From the NCBI GenBank assembly GCA_024236415.1, contig JACKKN010000002.1:385574-449573 (forward strand): DNA of 64,000 nucleotides. Reading direction: 5' to 3'. The position numbers and the translations under genes are program-made. How positions within the stretch are numbered: the first letter of the stretch is position 1; the number at the start of each line of letters is the position of its first letter. This DNA is from Hyphomicrobiales bacterium. Its GTDB lineage: Bacteria; Pseudomonadota; Alphaproteobacteria; Rhodospirillales; JACKKN01. Below are positions 46,181 through 54,623 of the stretch, piece by piece. The notes under the pieces were generated by a model that did not search any database, was not told where the DNA came from, and saw only the letters and a list, made by a program, of their open reading frames with translations.

Positions 46181-48064
46181 TCAACCGTCCACTTCCATGC
46201 GGCGATCCCGCTTGAGCGCGAAGCCCTGGACGGCGGGAATCATGCCCAGCGCCCCGACGACGAACCCGGCCATGCTGACCCACAGGTCAGGCCACACCAG
46301 CATCGCCCCCGACACCATCAGCAGGACCCGCGCGACGCCATAGATCTTGCGCCGGAAATAGCCCTCCAGCCCGTAGGCCCAGAAGCAGATGCCCAGCGCA
46401 CAGGTGCCGACGTGCAGGACGGTCTCGCCCAGGTTGCTGCCGACCAGCAGCAGCGACGGGTCGTAGGTGAAGGCGAACGGCAGCAGGAACACGATCAGGC
46501 CCAGGCGCATGGCCACGAACCCGGTCTGCACCGGGTCCGCCTTGGCGATGCCGGCGGCCACATAGGCGCCGGTGCACACCGGCGGCGTGATCGCCGACAG
46601 GATCGCGAAGTAGAAGATGAACAGGTGCGCCGCAATGGGCTCGACCCCAAGCTTGATCATCGAGGACGGCACCAGCGTCGCCAACACGACATAGGCGGCC
46701 ACGGTCGGCAGTCCCATGCCCAGGATGATGCAGGCGATCATGGTCATCACCAGCGTCAGGAACAGGCTGCCCTGGGCCACGAACTCGATCAGGTAGGTGA
46801 TCTTCAGGTTGAGGCCGGTCGCCGTCAGGGTGCCGATCAGGATGCCGGCGCCGGCACAGATGGCGACCAGCGACACCATGCCGGTGGCGGCGTTGTAGAA
46901 GGTTTCGTAATACCCCTTGAGGTCGAGGCGCGTCTCCTTGCGGAACTGGCACACGATCATCGCGGTCAGGGTCGAGAAAAACGCCACGTACATGATGCCA
47001 TAGCGCTGCGACAGCATGGCCACCAGGACGATGATCGGCAGCATCATGTGGCCGCGGGCCTTCAGCTCGTGCCACGGGTTCGGGATCTCGGACTTGGGGA
47101 TCGCCTTGAAGCCGCGCTTGACCGACCGGACGTGGACGATCAGCAGCACCGAGAAGAAGTACAGCAGCGCCGGAACGATGGCGTGGATCACCAGCTCGGC
47201 ATAGGAGATGTTCAGGTAATCGATCATCACGAACGCCGCCGCGCCCATGATCGGCGGCATCAGCTGCCCGCCCGACGAGGCCAGGGCCTCGACGGCGCCG
47301 GCGAAGCGCGGATCGTAGCCGGTTCGCTTCATCATCGGGATGGTCACGGACCCGGTGGTCGCGACGTTGGCCACGGTGGCGCCCGTGACCATGCCCATCA
47401 GGGCCGACCCGATGACGGCGATCTTGGCCGGCCCGCCCATCAGGCGGCCGGCAATGATCTTGGAAATGTTCATGAAGAAATCGGCGCCGCCGCACGATGT
47501 CAGAAACGCGCCGAGCATGATGATGATGACGATGAAGGTGGAACAGACCGCGATCGGCGTGCCGAACACACCGTCGGTCCCGTAGAAGATGATGCTGACA
47601 ATGGTCTCGGTGTCGAGCCCGCCGTGCCGAAGCTGCGCGATCGGTACGCTCTTGCCGAAGAAGGCGTACAGCAGGAACAGCACCAGGATGATCATGATCG
47701 ACATCCCGACGGTGCGGCGCACCGCTTCCAGCACCAGGACCAGACCGATGGCGCCCAGCACGATGTCGGGCGTCTCCAGGAACGGGTCCGAGTACAGGCG
47801 TTCGAAGTTGACCAGGTCCCACACCATGATGACCACCACCGTGGCGGCCAGCAGCATGCTCAACAGGGTGTCGGCCGTCTTGCCGATGGGCAGCCGCGAC
47901 GGGGTCAGCAGGAACACCAGCGGCAGGAACGCCAGCACGAAGAAGCCGCGCTGCACCGGCGCCTCGAAGGGGCCCGTCGCCCCGGTATAGATGGCGAACG
48001 CGGCGCCCACGATCACGAGCGTGGCGACCGTCCACTGGACGACACGGTCAAGCGTTGGCGTCAT
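46181..48064 (-). CDS. TRAP transporter fused permease, TAXI type (copy 1)
   Basis: A 627-aa polytopic protein combining DctQ-like N-terminal helices with a DctM domain, the 4TM/12TM fusion typical of TAXI systems. Signature segments are FGTPIAVCSTFIVIIIMLGAF, GGPAKIAVIGSALMGMVTGATVANVATTGSVTIPMMKR, SSGGQLMPPIMGAAAFVMIDYL, GMGLPTVAAYVVLATL and ITPPVCTGAYVAAGIAK. It imports the ligand of the adjacent TAXI binding protein (48244-49245), placed next to a sulfatase that may act on the import. Confidence 0.94.
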   Translation of the reverse strand: MTPTLDRVVQWTVATLVIVGAAFAIYTGATGPFEAPVQRGFFVLAFLPLVFLLTPSRLPIGKTADTLLSMLLAATVVVIMVWDLVNFERLYSDPFLETPDIVLGAIGLVLVLEAVRRTVGMSIMIILVLFLLYAFFGKSVPIAQLRHGGLDTETIVSIIFYGTDGVFGTPIAVCSTFIVIIIMLGAFLTSCGGADFFMNISKIIAGRLMGGPAKIAVIGSALMGMVTGATVANVATTGSVTIPMMKRTGYDPRFAGAVEALASSGGQLMPPIMGAAAFVMIDYLNISYAELVIHAIVPALLYFFSVLLIVHVRSVKRGFKAIPKSEIPNPWHELKARGHMMLPIIVLVAMLSQRYGIMYVAFFSTLTAMIVCQFRKETRLDLKGYYETFYNAATGMVSLVAICAGAGILIGTLTATGLNLKITYLIEFVAQGSLFLTLVMTMIACIILGMGLPTVAAYVVLATLVPSSMIKLGVEPIAAHLFIFYFAILSAITPPVCTGAYVAAGIAKADPVQTGFVAMRLGLIVFLLPFAFTYDPSLLLVGSNLGETVLHVGTCALGICFWAYGLEGYFRRKIYGVARVLLMVSGAMLVWPDLWVSMAGFVVGALGMIPAVQGFALKRDRRMEVDG

Positions 48065-48183
48065 CGCGGTGTGCTCCGATCCTGCTCCCGCCCCGGGGAA
48101 CGCGCGTCAACCGGCTTTGCGCAAGGCCGAAAAGCCGCGACATCGCTGTGCCCGGGCCCGTGCCCGAGCCTGCGCCCGAGGCG

Positions 48184-48212
48184 GTCCGGAAGGTCGCGGG
48201 GACCCTCCGGAC
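48184..48212. terminator. Hairpin between TAXI binding-protein and permease genes
   Basis: GTCCGGA (48184-48190) pairs with TCCGGAC (48206-48212), and internally GGTC (48192-48195) with GACC (48201-48204), giving a long G+C stem with one mismatch and a short loop. There is no T-tract. Its position between binding-protein and permease genes resembles the dctP/dctQ terminator and could stabilize or attenuate the leftward transcript. Confidence 0.5.
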
Positions 48213-48243
48213 ACGACCGCGCTGTCACGGCGTCAAGGAAATG

Positions 48244-49245
48244 TCAGGGATGGTACTTGGACCAGACGCCCTTTTCCTTGTAGTAGCGCACCGCCCCGGG
48301 GTGGTAGGTCCCCAGCGTGATCGCCGGCGCCGACTCGAGGCTGGCCTCGCCCGGCGCCTTCCACCACGGCGCGCCGGCCAGGACCTCGTCCCAGTTCTCG
48401 TAGACCGTCTTGGTCATCTTGTAGACCAGGTCGTCCGACAGGTCGGCGCGGATGACCATGCCCTGGTAGAAGGCGATGCCCTTCAGCTTGGGACGGCCGA
48501 ACACCGGTTCGCCCAGGGTATCCAGGAAGAAGATCTTGTTCTTCGCCAGGAAGTCCTCGGTCTTGGCGGGATCGGGCTCGACGAAGTCGACGTCGACGCC
48601 GATCTTGCGGGCCGCGAACACCGGACCCAGGTGGCCCTGGTTGTTGCGCGCGTAGGCGTAGGCGATGGCGTCGATCTGGCCGTTGGCCAGGGCCGCCTGG
48701 CCGTCCTTGCGCCCGACGTACCGGAATTCGGTATTCTCTTCCGTCACCCCGTAGCCGCCCAGAACCGCCTTCGCCAGCAGGTCGTCGCCGCTGCCCTTGA
48801 CGCCGATGGCGACGGAATGCCCCTTGAGGTCGTTGAAGCTCTTGATCTTCGTGTTCGCGATGACCCGGAACAGGTGGGTGCCCAGCTTCATCCAGATGCG
48901 GACGTTGGAATAGTCGCCCTTCTCGAACTGGTGCTGGTGCTCGATCGCGTTCTTGAGGTCGAACAGATAGAACCGGCCGCCGTCGATCTTGCCCGCCGCC
49001 GTCCGCTTGATGTTGCCGACCGACACGCCCTTGCCGATGACGCCGTTCACCGTCAGGCCCCCGGCGTGCTGCGTCAGGACCTTGCCGAACAGCGACACTT
49101 CCTTGAACCACCGTCCCTGCGGACCGGCCCCGGAAAGCGTGATAACGTCCGGATCGGCCGCGGCCGCCGGCGTCGCAGGCGCGCCCAGAGTCATGACGAC
49201 GGCCGCTGCCGCAAGCGCAATCCCCGTGAGCCAGTTTGTTCGCAT
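48244..49245 (-). CDS. TAXI-family TRAP transporter substrate-binding protein (copy 1)
   Basis: A 333-aa periplasmic protein. ATG 49245 has AAGGAG 7 bases upstream and starts a signal peptide (MRTNWLTGIALAAAAVVMTLGAP, cleavage near TPAAAADPD). TAXI features include VGNIKRTAAGKIDGG, FNDLKGHSVAIGVKGSG, GQAALANGQIDAIAY and the C-terminal TLGTYHPGAVRYYKEKGVW. It delivers substrate to the fused permease. Known TAXI ligands are few (glutamate-like), so the ligand here, possibly a sulfate ester or sulfonate, is inference from context. Confidence 0.93.
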   Translation of the reverse strand: MRTNWLTGIALAAAAVVMTLGAPATPAAAADPDVITLSGAGPQGRWFKEVSLFGKVLTQHAGGLTVNGVIGKGVSVGNIKRTAAGKIDGGRFYLFDLKNAIEHQHQFEKGDYSNVRIWMKLGTHLFRVIANTKIKSFNDLKGHSVAIGVKGSGDDLLAKAVLGGYGVTEENTEFRYVGRKDGQAALANGQIDAIAYAYARNNQGHLGPVFAARKIGVDVDFVEPDPAKTEDFLAKNKIFFLDTLGEPVFGRPKLKGIAFYQGMVIRADLSDDLVYKMTKTVYENWDEVLAGAPWWKAPGEASLESAPAITLGTYHPGAVRYYKEKGVWSKYHP

Positions 49246-49358
49246 TTGCCGTCTCCTTGTACCTAGTGATCCTGAATGTTCCGCCACCCGGTCTTGAGGG
49301 CGCCGAGTTGACGGCCGAAGACGCGCATTCGAACGACGATGGACCGCGCGCCGGGTCT

Positions 49359-50150
49359 CTACTTGATCTTCGGGCCGACCACGCCGAGGCCGACCCGCAG
49401 GGCCTCGGTCTCGACGATGTCGTCCGGCATGACGTTGGCGATGTTGATGTCCGGCCCGAACTCGGCGACCAGGAACTTCTTCAGATCGTGGACCTCGCTC
49501 AGGGTCACGCCGCTGATCCAGGGGCCCGGCAACTCGAACAGGACCTTGTCCATGTCGATCCGGTCCCGGAGGCCGTTCAGCAGCTCGCGATTGGGGCGGC
49601 CGCCTTCGGTCAGCTCGGCGCCTTCGACCAGCAGCAGTTCGGCGCCCGCCGCCAGGGCGTCGTTGGCCTGCGCCACCAGGGTATCCAGCACGTTGTCGCC
49701 GGCCTTGGAGCCGACCTCGCCGAACACCGCCAGCCCCTTGTCCACGGCCAGGCCGATCTGGCGCTTGCGCTGTTCGGGGCTCAGCGGCACCGTGTTGTCG
49801 GAAACCTCCACCACCTCGAACCCAAGGCGCTTCGCCTCGTCGAGGAAACTGGGGATCGCCTGCTCGCCCTGGGTGGCGAAGACGTACTCCTGGAACTGGC
49901 CGCCCAGGAACGGGCGCACGGCGTGGCTGCGATACAGGTCCAGTTTGCGGCGCAGGTGTTCCTCGCTGTACAGGCGCGAGGTGCCGGTGGCGACCTTGGC
50001 CAGGTCCAGGTACGGCGCGCTGAACTCCAGGATGTCCTCGACCCGCCCCAGCGGCAGGCCGAAGTCGACCATCATCGTCAGGCCCCGCGTGCGCGGCTTG
50101 TGTTGGCTGCGTTCCGCCGGCAAGTCGATTGCTTCGAATGGCGCGCCCAT
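49359..50150 (-). CDS. Phosphosulfolactate synthase (ComA)-like protein
   Basis: A 263-aa TIM-barrel protein of the ComA family: HKPRTRGLTMMVDFGLPLGRVEDILEFSAPYLDLAKVATGTSRLYS, LGGQFQEYVFATQGE, FEVVEVSDNTVPL, VFGEVGSKAGD and LFELPGPWI. ComA joins sulfite and phosphoenolpyruvate to form (R)-phospho-3-sulfolactate in methanogen coenzyme M synthesis; bacterial homologues are scattered and mostly uncharacterized. Here it is the gene between a GntR regulator and a TAXI transporter, near an HpsN-like dehydrogenase, suggesting metabolism of a C3 sulfonate. Whether it makes or breaks the C-S bond is unknown. Confidence 0.82.
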   Translation of the reverse strand: MGAPFEAIDLPAERSQHKPRTRGLTMMVDFGLPLGRVEDILEFSAPYLDLAKVATGTSRLYSEEHLRRKLDLYRSHAVRPFLGGQFQEYVFATQGEQAIPSFLDEAKRLGFEVVEVSDNTVPLSPEQRKRQIGLAVDKGLAVFGEVGSKAGDNVLDTLVAQANDALAAGAELLLVEGAELTEGGRPNRELLNGLRDRIDMDKVLFELPGPWISGVTLSEVHDLKKFLVAEFGPDINIANVMPDDIVETEALRVGLGVVGPKIK

Positions 50151-50389
50151 ACCGTCCCCTTGTCTTGTCCGGCCGTTATCCCGTCCGGCCGTTTCGGCCG
50201 TCCCGCTCCCTGCGCCGGAAGGGCTGCTTTGGCTTGCTGGAAAAATGTTCGCCCAGTTCCGCTACGCCGTCAAGAAATGTATTTATAGCTTTATAGCTCT
50301 TTTTAATTCATTGTTATTTATGGGGAATTTTCCTCCCTTCCGGGCCCGGATCACGCCGCCACGGGCCCCGTGCGGTCGGGCGCGCGGCC
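50151..50389. promoter_or_regulatory. AT-rich leader/promoter region of ComA-like/TAXI operon
   Basis: A 239-base gap with a marked AT-rich block at 50270-50335, which contains an exact tandem repeat of TTATAGCT at 50283-50290 and 50291-50298. In this G+C-rich genome such a block is the probable promoter/operator area for the leftward comA-like gene. No ORF is supported. Confidence 0.5.
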
Positions 50390-51259
50390 TCAGCCGCCGG
50401 TGACGGTGTGCAGTTTCCCCATCGGCACGCCGCCCGCGGTCACCTTGATGTTCTCTTCGTGGGTCATGTCCATGTAGTGCTCGCCCGCCGGGAACCAGAT
50501 CTTCTGCAGGAAGATCGGTTCCCGGCCATAGGTCTGGCCGACGACGTGGACGTCGACCCCGACGGTGCCGGCGGCCTGGTCGAGGTACCGCAACGCCGGC
50601 TCGGGTATGGGCGCCGCGCGCACGAGCTGCTCGATCGACAGGGTCGGCGCGTTGAACTCCTTGGCGAGGATGCTCTTGATGTTGATGTTGCGGAGCTTGG
50701 GCATGGCGATCTTGCGCATGGCCCCGAACTTCGACATGCGGAAATAGAGCTCGTTGTAGCAGTCCACGCCGCCGGCCACGGAAATGATGCGCACGATCCG
50801 CAGGTACCCCTCGCGGTCCGGGCCGAGGGCGGCCTCCCACGGGCCGGGCCCGCTTACCACCGACTCGGCCACCACCACCGTGGTCACCGGCAGAAAGCCC
50901 TTGGTGCCCGGGCTGCGGAAGCGGAACTGCCAGACCTCGTCCTGGCGCAGGCCGTAGTCGGCGACGAAGGTGCCGCGGCCGTGCTCGCGCACCAGAACGC
51001 CGTCCAGGGACAGCTCGCGCAGGGCGCGCTGGACCGTGCCCAGGCTGACGGACAAGGCGGCGCACAGTTCCAGCTCGGGCGGGATCTGGTCGCCGCGGTC
51101 AAGCTGCGCATCGGCGATCGCCTCGAGAATGGCGTTCCGCACGCGCAGGTGCTTGGACTGGCGCATGGTCAGGGACTGCTCGAAGTGACCGGCGATGACG
51201 GCCAGAACCTCCGCACTGCCGTCCTTGCGCTGCAGGTTTTTTCCCGTTGCCCTGGTCAT
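50390..51259 (-). CDS. GntR-family regulator with UTRA ligand domain
   Basis: A 289-aa HutC/UTRA-type regulator. The winged helix is at ~35-105 (LRVRNAILEAIADAQLDRGDQIPPELELCAALSVSLGTVQRALRELSLDGVLVREHGRGTFVADYG). The UTRA domain (~110-280) ends with a VDVHVVGQTYGREPIFLQKIWFPAGEHYMDM strand pattern typical of ligand-induced dimers. It heads the ComA/TAXI/sulfatase unit and stands 167 bases from the end of the Adh-like gene, so it probably controls the sulfur locus. Confidence 0.88.
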   Translation of the reverse strand: MTRATGKNLQRKDGSAEVLAVIAGHFEQSLTMRQSKHLRVRNAILEAIADAQLDRGDQIPPELELCAALSVSLGTVQRALRELSLDGVLVREHGRGTFVADYGLRQDEVWQFRFRSPGTKGFLPVTTVVVAESVVSGPGPWEAALGPDREGYLRIVRIISVAGGVDCYNELYFRMSKFGAMRKIAMPKLRNINIKSILAKEFNAPTLSIEQLVRAAPIPEPALRYLDQAAGTVGVDVHVVGQTYGREPIFLQKIWFPAGEHYMDMTHEENIKVTAGGVPMGKLHTVTGG

Positions 51260-51426
51260 CGAACAAGCCTAGCAGAAAATCCCGCCTGCATCCCCATGGC
51301 CCTTGCCCTCGTCGTTCACGATGGCGGGGATGCTAGTGGAGATAACGCCAGAAATCCACGTGTTCGCGCCGCCCGCAATCGCCGCGGGATTGCGGCGGCC
51401 TCGTGGACATGGTCCCGCGGCGGGAC

Positions 51427-52428
51427 CTAGAGGTCCGGCACCAGCATGACCTTCGACGCCGACGCACGGCCTTGGGCCAGGTCGTCGAAGGCCGCCGCGC
51501 CCTCGGCAAGGGCGCGCCGGTCGACCCACGACAGGTCGCCCAGGGCGCCCTCGGAAATCGCCGTCACGGTGGCCCGGAAATCGACCATCGTATAGGTGTA
51601 GGTGCCGACAAAGGTCACTTCCTGCAGCGTGAACTTGCGGATGTCGGCGCCCTCGCCGGCGTCCATCAGGCCGATGTGGACGACCACGCCGCCGGGCCTG
51701 ACGGCGCGGCTGGCGAAGGCCCGCGTCCGGCCGCCGCCGACGGCATCGACGACCAGGCCGAAGGCGTTCTGCACGCAGACGTCCGGGTCGGCGGGGTCAA
51801 GCACCGTGAAGGGGCCCGATCCGGCAACCGTGTCGCGCCGGCCCGGGTTGGTGTCGGCGACGTGGATGTCGCGGGCGCCGCGGCTGGCCAGCACCAGGGC
51901 CGCGGAAAGGCCGACGGCGCCGCCGCCGATGACCAGGGTGCGGGTTTCGCCCAGGGGCCGCCACAGGGCCCGCTCGGCCACTCCGACGGCGTGCAGCGCG
52001 GTGGCGATCGGCTCGGTGAGGGCCGCGTGTGCCGGGTCCATGTCGTCGGGGATTTCCAGGATGTTGGTCTCAGGGATCTTCACCAGCTCGGCGAAGGCGC
52101 CCTGGCGCGGCGGCATGGAGATGATCTGGCGGCCGGCGCAGAGATTGGCGCGGCCCCCCATGCAGTCGTCGCAGGACCCGCAGGAGACCAGCGGATTGAT
52201 GACCACGCGGCGCCCCGCCAGGCGCCCGCCCAGGGCGCGGCCCGACGCCTCGTGACCCAGGATCAAGGGGGCCGGGCGCCGTTCGTCGTGGCCGAAATAG
52301 GCGTGCATGTCGGAACCGCAGATGCCGACCGCCTCGACCTTGACCACCACCTCGCCCGCGTCCGGGACCGGGTCGGGGGCGTCCTGCAGTTCGATCCGGC
52401 CGGGACCGGTGTAGACCAGGGCCTTCAT
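51427..52428 (-). CDS. Zinc-dependent alcohol dehydrogenase (MDR family), putative sulfonate pathway enzyme
   Basis: A 333-aa medium-chain dehydrogenase. The catalytic zinc site is GICGSDMHAYFG and LILGHEASG; four structural-zinc Cys lie in SCGSCDDCMGGRANLC; NAD binding is at VIGGGAVGLSAALVL. It resembles L-threonine/sorbitol/idonate-type dehydrogenases acting on polyols. It is the third dehydrogenase in a row with the SDR (12 bases upstream) and the HpsN-like gene. The DHPS pathway pairs HpsN with two other dehydrogenases (HpsO, HpsP), so this may be one of these; unproven. Confidence 0.88.
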   Translation of the reverse strand: MKALVYTGPGRIELQDAPDPVPDAGEVVVKVEAVGICGSDMHAYFGHDERRPAPLILGHEASGRALGGRLAGRRVVINPLVSCGSCDDCMGGRANLCAGRQIISMPPRQGAFAELVKIPETNILEIPDDMDPAHAALTEPIATALHAVGVAERALWRPLGETRTLVIGGGAVGLSAALVLASRGARDIHVADTNPGRRDTVAGSGPFTVLDPADPDVCVQNAFGLVVDAVGGGRTRAFASRAVRPGGVVVHIGLMDAGEGADIRKFTLQEVTFVGTYTYTMVDFRATVTAISEGALGDLSWVDRRALAEGAAAFDDLAQGRASASKVMLVPDL

Positions 52429-52440
52429 CGCGTTACCTCC

Positions 52441-53214
52441 TCATTTCGCCAGGTAGCCGCCGTCAACGGCGATGAGCTGGCCGGTAATGTAGGCCGACGC
52501 CCTGGACGCCAGGAAGACGGCGGCGCCGTCGAGGTCGGCCATCTCGCCGTTGCGCCCGATGGCGGTCATGGCGGCATTGTGCGCCAGCTTGCCGGGGTCG
52601 GCGTAGACCGGCCTGGTCAATTCGGTTTCGAAGAAGCCCGGCACCAGCGCGTTGGCGACGATGCCGTGCTTCGACCAGGCCTCGGCCATGGCGCGGGTCA
52701 ACTGGGCGACGCCCCCCTTGGACGCGCCGTAGGCGATGCCGTCGGCGAAGGCGCGGAAGCTCTGCAACGACGCGATGTTGATGACGTTGCCGACGCCCTT
52801 GGCGCGCATGCCCGGCACCAGGGCCTGGGCCAGGAAAAACGGCACGCTGAGGTTGATGTTCAGCGTCGCCTCCCAGTTGGCCCGGCTGACGGTGTCGGCC
52901 GGGTCGCGGAGGTTGATGCCGGCGCCGTTCAGCAGGATGTCGGGCGCGCCGAAGGGCGCCGCCGCCGCGGCCGCGACGGCGGCGACCGCGTCGGGCTGCT
53001 GCAGGTCCGCCGGCAGGGCGTGGGCGCGGCCGCCCGCCTCCGAGATGCCGCCGGCGACGGCCGCGAGGCGCGTGGCGTCGCGGCCGACCAGCACCACGTC
53101 GGCGCCGGCGCGCGCCAGGGTGCCGGCCAGGTGCCGGCCGATGCCGGACGAGGCCCCGGTGACCAGCGCAACCCGGCCTTCAAGCGAGAACAGGTCGTGG
53201 ATCAGGTCGGCCAT
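52441..53214 (-). CDS. Short-chain dehydrogenase/reductase, putative sulfonate pathway enzyme
   Basis: A 257-aa classical SDR: cofactor motif TGASSGIG, LLNGAGIN, catalytic Ser in INIASLQS, Tyr-Lys in YGASKGG, and the C-terminal GQLIAVDGGY. The pattern is like gluconate 5-dehydrogenase/3-oxoacyl reductase relatives acting on secondary alcohols. It lies six bases after the HpsN-like gene, in one operon. It may interconvert a 2-keto and 2-hydroxy sulfonate (R/S-DHPS epimerization via a ketone) if the HpsN assignment is right. Confidence 0.9.
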   Translation of the reverse strand: MADLIHDLFSLEGRVALVTGASSGIGRHLAGTLARAGADVVLVGRDATRLAAVAGGISEAGGRAHALPADLQQPDAVAAVAAAAAAPFGAPDILLNGAGINLRDPADTVSRANWEATLNINLSVPFFLAQALVPGMRAKGVGNVINIASLQSFRAFADGIAYGASKGGVAQLTRAMAEAWSKHGIVANALVPGFFETELTRPVYADPGKLAHNAAMTAIGRNGEMADLDGAAVFLASRASAYITGQLIAVDGGYLAK

Positions 53215-53220
53215 GTTCGC

Positions 53221-54525
53221 TCAGGGTGCCAGCGTGAAGCTTTCGTCGGGGAAGTACTTCTCCAACCGCACGTCGCCGGTGCGCGCGTGGCCCTCCATGC
53301 CTTCCAGGCGTGAAACCCGCGCGGTCACCGCCGCGACGTCGCGGTTGGCGTCGCGCGTGGCCCGTTGCGTCGTCACCACCTTGATGAATTTGTGCACCGA
53401 CAGCCCGCCCGTGTAGTGGCCGGCGCCCTTGGTCGGCAGGATGTGGTTGGTGCCCGAGCACTTGTCGCCGAAAGCCACCGTGGTCTCCTCGCCGACGAAC
53501 AGGGAGCCGTAGTTCTTGAGCCGGTCCACGTACCAGTCCAGGTTCGCGGCCTGCACTTCCAGGTGCTCGGGTGCGTAGTCGTCGCTGACGCTGGCCGCCT
53601 CTTCGTCGGTGTCGCACAGCACGACCTCGCCGTAGTCGCGCCAGGCGGCCTCGGCGGCGGTGCGCTGCACGTCGGGCAGGGCCGCGATCAGGCCGGGCAT
53701 CAGGGCCATGGTGTCCTCGGCCAACTTCTGCGACGTGGTCACCAGCCAGGCCGGCGAATCGGGGCCGTGCTCGGCCTGACCGACCAGGTCGAAGGCGACG
53801 ATCTTGGGGTCGGCGGCGCCGTCGGCGATGACCAGGATCTCGGTCGGGCCGGCGAACAGGTCGATGCCGACGCGGCCGAACAGCATGCGCTTGGCCTCGG
53901 CGACGAAGCGGTTGCCGGGACCGACCAGGATGTTGGCCTTGTGCCCGGTAAAGAGGCCGAAGGCCATGGCGGCGATCCCCTGCACGCCCCCCAGCGCCAG
54001 GATGTGGTCGGCGCCGCAGAGGTCCATGGTGTAGAGGATGGCCGGATGGATGCCGCCGTGTCCTTTGTGCGGCGCCGAGCAGGCGACGACGTTTTCGACG
54101 CCCGCGACCTTGGCGGTGGCGATGCTCATGATGGCCGACGCCACGTGGGCGTAGCGTCCACCCGGCACGTAGCAGCCGGCCGCCGCCATGGGGATCAGCT
54201 TCTGGCCCGCCCACAGGCCCGGCGACAGCTCGGTCTCGAACTCCTGGATGCTCTGCTTCTGCTTCTCGGCGAAGCCGCGCACCCGGTCGTAGGCGAACTT
54301 GAGGTCGTCCTTGAGCTGCGCCGGCACCTTGGCGGCGGCGGCGGCGATGGCTTCCGGACCGACCACGATGTCGCCGGTCCAGCCGTCAAGCTTCTCGCCG
54401 TAGGCCCGTGCCGTTTCCTCGCCGCCGGCCTCGATCTCGGCCAGCATCTCGGCGACGATGCGCCGCGTCTCGTCCTCGCCGGTGGCCGAGGTCTTGGCCG
54501 CCTTCTTCAGGTATTGAATGGCCAT
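53221..54525 (-). CDS. hpsN: Histidinol-dehydrogenase-family protein, probable sulfopropanediol 3-dehydrogenase (HpsN-like)
   Basis: A 434-aa HisD-family enzyme, but of the HpsN type: start MAIQYLKKAAKTS, YVPGGRYAHVASAIMSIATAK, GGVQGIAAMAFGLFTGHKANILVGPGNRFVAEAKR, GVDLFAGPTE-like GIDLFAGPTEILVIAD, and the end EGMEGHARTGDVRLEKYFPDESF. The zinc-site Gln/His (QAEHG) and SGTNHILPT, GGLSVHKF are retained. HpsN oxidizes (R)-2,3-dihydroxypropane-1-sulfonate to (R)-sulfolactate with two NAD. No other his genes occur here, which argues against histidine synthesis. Confident on family, moderate on substrate. It is linked to SDR and Adh genes and two sulfatases. Confidence 0.75.
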   Translation of the reverse strand: MAIQYLKKAAKTSATGEDETRRIVAEMLAEIEAGGEETARAYGEKLDGWTGDIVVGPEAIAAAAAKVPAQLKDDLKFAYDRVRGFAEKQKQSIQEFETELSPGLWAGQKLIPMAAAGCYVPGGRYAHVASAIMSIATAKVAGVENVVACSAPHKGHGGIHPAILYTMDLCGADHILALGGVQGIAAMAFGLFTGHKANILVGPGNRFVAEAKRMLFGRVGIDLFAGPTEILVIADGAADPKIVAFDLVGQAEHGPDSPAWLVTTSQKLAEDTMALMPGLIAALPDVQRTAAEAAWRDYGEVVLCDTDEEAASVSDDYAPEHLEVQAANLDWYVDRLKNYGSLFVGEETTVAFGDKCSGTNHILPTKGAGHYTGGLSVHKFIKVVTTQRATRDANRDVAAVTARVSRLEGMEGHARTGDVRLEKYFPDESFTLAP

Positions 54526-54623
54526 CGCTCATGAATCCTTACGTCTGGTGGATAGTGCAAATTGAGCGGGTCCCAAGGGCTTGGCAACCCGCATGTTCCG
54601 TCCGCGGCATTCCCCCGCCCGGC

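Noticed and set aside
53221..54525. Histidinol dehydrogenase for histidine synthesis (hisD)
   Set aside because: No other his genes are present, and the C-terminal block and operon partners fit the HpsN group better.
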